From Cyanobacteria bacterium NC_groundwater_1444_Ag_S-0.65um_54_12 (GTDB taxonomy: Bacteria > Cyanobacteriota > Sericytochromatia > S15B-MN24 > VGJW01), in contig JACQUT010000060.1 of assembly GCA_016267585.1 (NCBI GenBank), forward strand, positions 1-6,250: a stretch of 6,250 nt of DNA, written 5' to 3'. The translations under genes and the position numbers were made by a program. Every line of letters begins with the position of its first letter. Position 1 is the stretch's first letter. Below the pieces are notes generated by a model. That model did no database searches. It was given only the letters and a program-made list of their open reading frames with translations, and was not told where the DNA came from. Positions 5,405-6,250 of this stretch are shown piece by piece.

Positions 5405-6250
5405 TCACGCATCTGCTGTTTCATCCATGCCAGAGCGCTCGGCGGTCAAAGCTGCCAGATCACCGCTCAATTGTTGCCGAGCGGTTTTTCGTGACATTTC
5501 CCGCAAAGTAGTATCAAGGCGAATCAAGCGCTTTCGTGGTCCGATAAGCTTAGTAGCTGGCTCGGCCTTGTTACTGGTAGTTCGGGCACTTTGCCAAAGG
5601 TCGCTGAGTTCAGCTAGCTGGCGTCGGTAACTCTCTTGCCGGCTAGCCAGAACTTTAGCTTGGGCTTTTACCTGACAGCCCGGCTCGCTGTCATGCAGGC
5701 ACCGAGAAAGCGGACAAAGCGGGATATAGGCACACATTTCCGGATAGCACCAGGCCAACAGCTCGGGTGGACAGACCGGAAATTCCAGATGGCTGAAACC
5801 CGGGGTATCGGCAACCAAACCATCTGCTATGGGATAGAGGGAAGCACAGGTAGTGGTATGACGGCCGCGGCCTGACTTCTCCGAGACGGGTGCCTCCTTG
5901 AGTAAAAGACTCGGATCCAAAGCATTGAGTAATGATGATTTTCCTACTCCGGAAGGACCGGCAAATACCGAAACTTTAGACGCCAGTAAGTTTCTTAGCT
6001 CCGCAATTTCACCTTGGCGTGCCGAGGCGGTAGCCACCAGATAGCCTAGTGACCGGTATGGCTCGACAATCTCACTCAGGTAGTCGGTTTTTACCAGATC
6101 TCGCTTATTTATGACAATAGCGGTGGTTATATCGTTCAGCGCCGCTAACACCAGGAACCGATCCAGGGCCAGTGGATTGAAATCCGGCTGCATGGCGGAA
6201 AAAATGATGATAATTTGCTCGACATTGGCAATCGGCGGACGATTCAAGAC
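5405..6250 (-). CDS. rsgA: Ribosome small subunit-dependent GTPase RsgA, 5' end outside the window
   Basis: Circularly permuted GTPase that assists late 30S subunit maturation. The first visible residues, VLNRPPIANVEQ, match the join between the N-terminal OB-fold and the GTPase domain, so the OB-fold (usually some 70 residues) lies beyond 6250 and the TTG at 6247 is not a start. Counting from that TTG, the motifs come in permuted order: NKRD (47-50, G4), ATASARQGE (72-80, G5), GPSGVGKSSLLN (97-108, Walker A/G1), GRGRHTTT (126-133, G2) and DTPGFSHLEF (147-156, G3). The zinc site follows as C-x4-C-x-H-x5-C in CPLSRCLHDSEPGC (178-191). After the usual end (SYRRQLAEL, 206-214) there are about 65 extra, largely basic residues including LDTTLREMSRKTARQQL. 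A similar tail occurs, from memory, in cyanobacterial RsgA. It is the first visible gene of the cluster. Confidence 0.95.
   Translation of the reverse strand, partial: VLNRPPIANVEQIIIIFSAMQPDFNPLALDRFLVLAALNDITTAIVINKRDLVKTDYLSEIVEPYRSLGYLVATASARQGEIAELRNLLASKVSVFAGPSGVGKSSLLNALDPSLLLKEAPVSEKSGRGRHTTTCASLYPIADGLVADTPGFSHLEFPVCPPELLAWCYPEMCAYIPLCPLSRCLHDSEPGCQVKAQAKVLASRQESYRRQLAELSDLWQSARTTSNKAEPATKLIGPRKRLIRLDTTLREMSRKTARQQLSGDLAALTAERSGMDETADA

Overview
All recognisable genes lie on the minus strand, so transcription runs from high to low coordinates. The right-hand two thirds (about 2299-6250) is a compact housekeeping cluster in the order rsgA (5' end outside the window), glmU, prs, pth. 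It covers ribosome assembly, UDP-GlcNAc synthesis for the cell wall, PRPP synthesis for nucleotides, and rescue of peptidyl-tRNA. rsgA and glmU are 73 bases apart, glmU and prs 19 bases apart (or overlapping, if prs starts at its upstream GTG), and prs and pth overlap by 4 bases (GTGA). I see no convincing promoter or terminator inside the cluster, so it reads as one operon.

The left third (1-1996) is different: a surface or tail-fibre-like gene that starts with a good ribosome-binding site. It has short 'GIGT.SP...LDV' fibre motifs, then a fibronectin-III-like segment, then a pectate-lyase-3-type right-handed beta-helix, then the beginning of a jelly-roll/lectin-like module. Its reading frame is broken at least once, near 1395-1414, and probably again near 55-75. 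Both breaks are +1 shifts next to short G/C runs. It is therefore either a decaying gene or a gene carrying indel errors, and it runs off the left edge. By eye its DNA is richer in G+C than the housekeeping genes. A 302-base spacer (1997-2298) separates it from pth and holds three clustered GC-rich inverted repeats.

Organism: a bacterium of moderate G+C. The Prs sequence (ending RIHEDLSVSTLF, with HNIAEVLHVIGDV) and the basic C-terminal tail of RsgA resemble, from memory, cyanobacterial forms, while the glmU-prs-pth order is more like Firmicutes. A non-photosynthetic relative of Cyanobacteria or another deep Terrabacteria lineage is a reasonable guess, but it is not proven by this window.

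I do not see a new defence, CRISPR, RNA or mobile system here. The observations most worth following up are the twice-shifted beta-helix fibre gene, the palindrome cluster after pth, and a small hairpin over the glmU ribosome-binding site.
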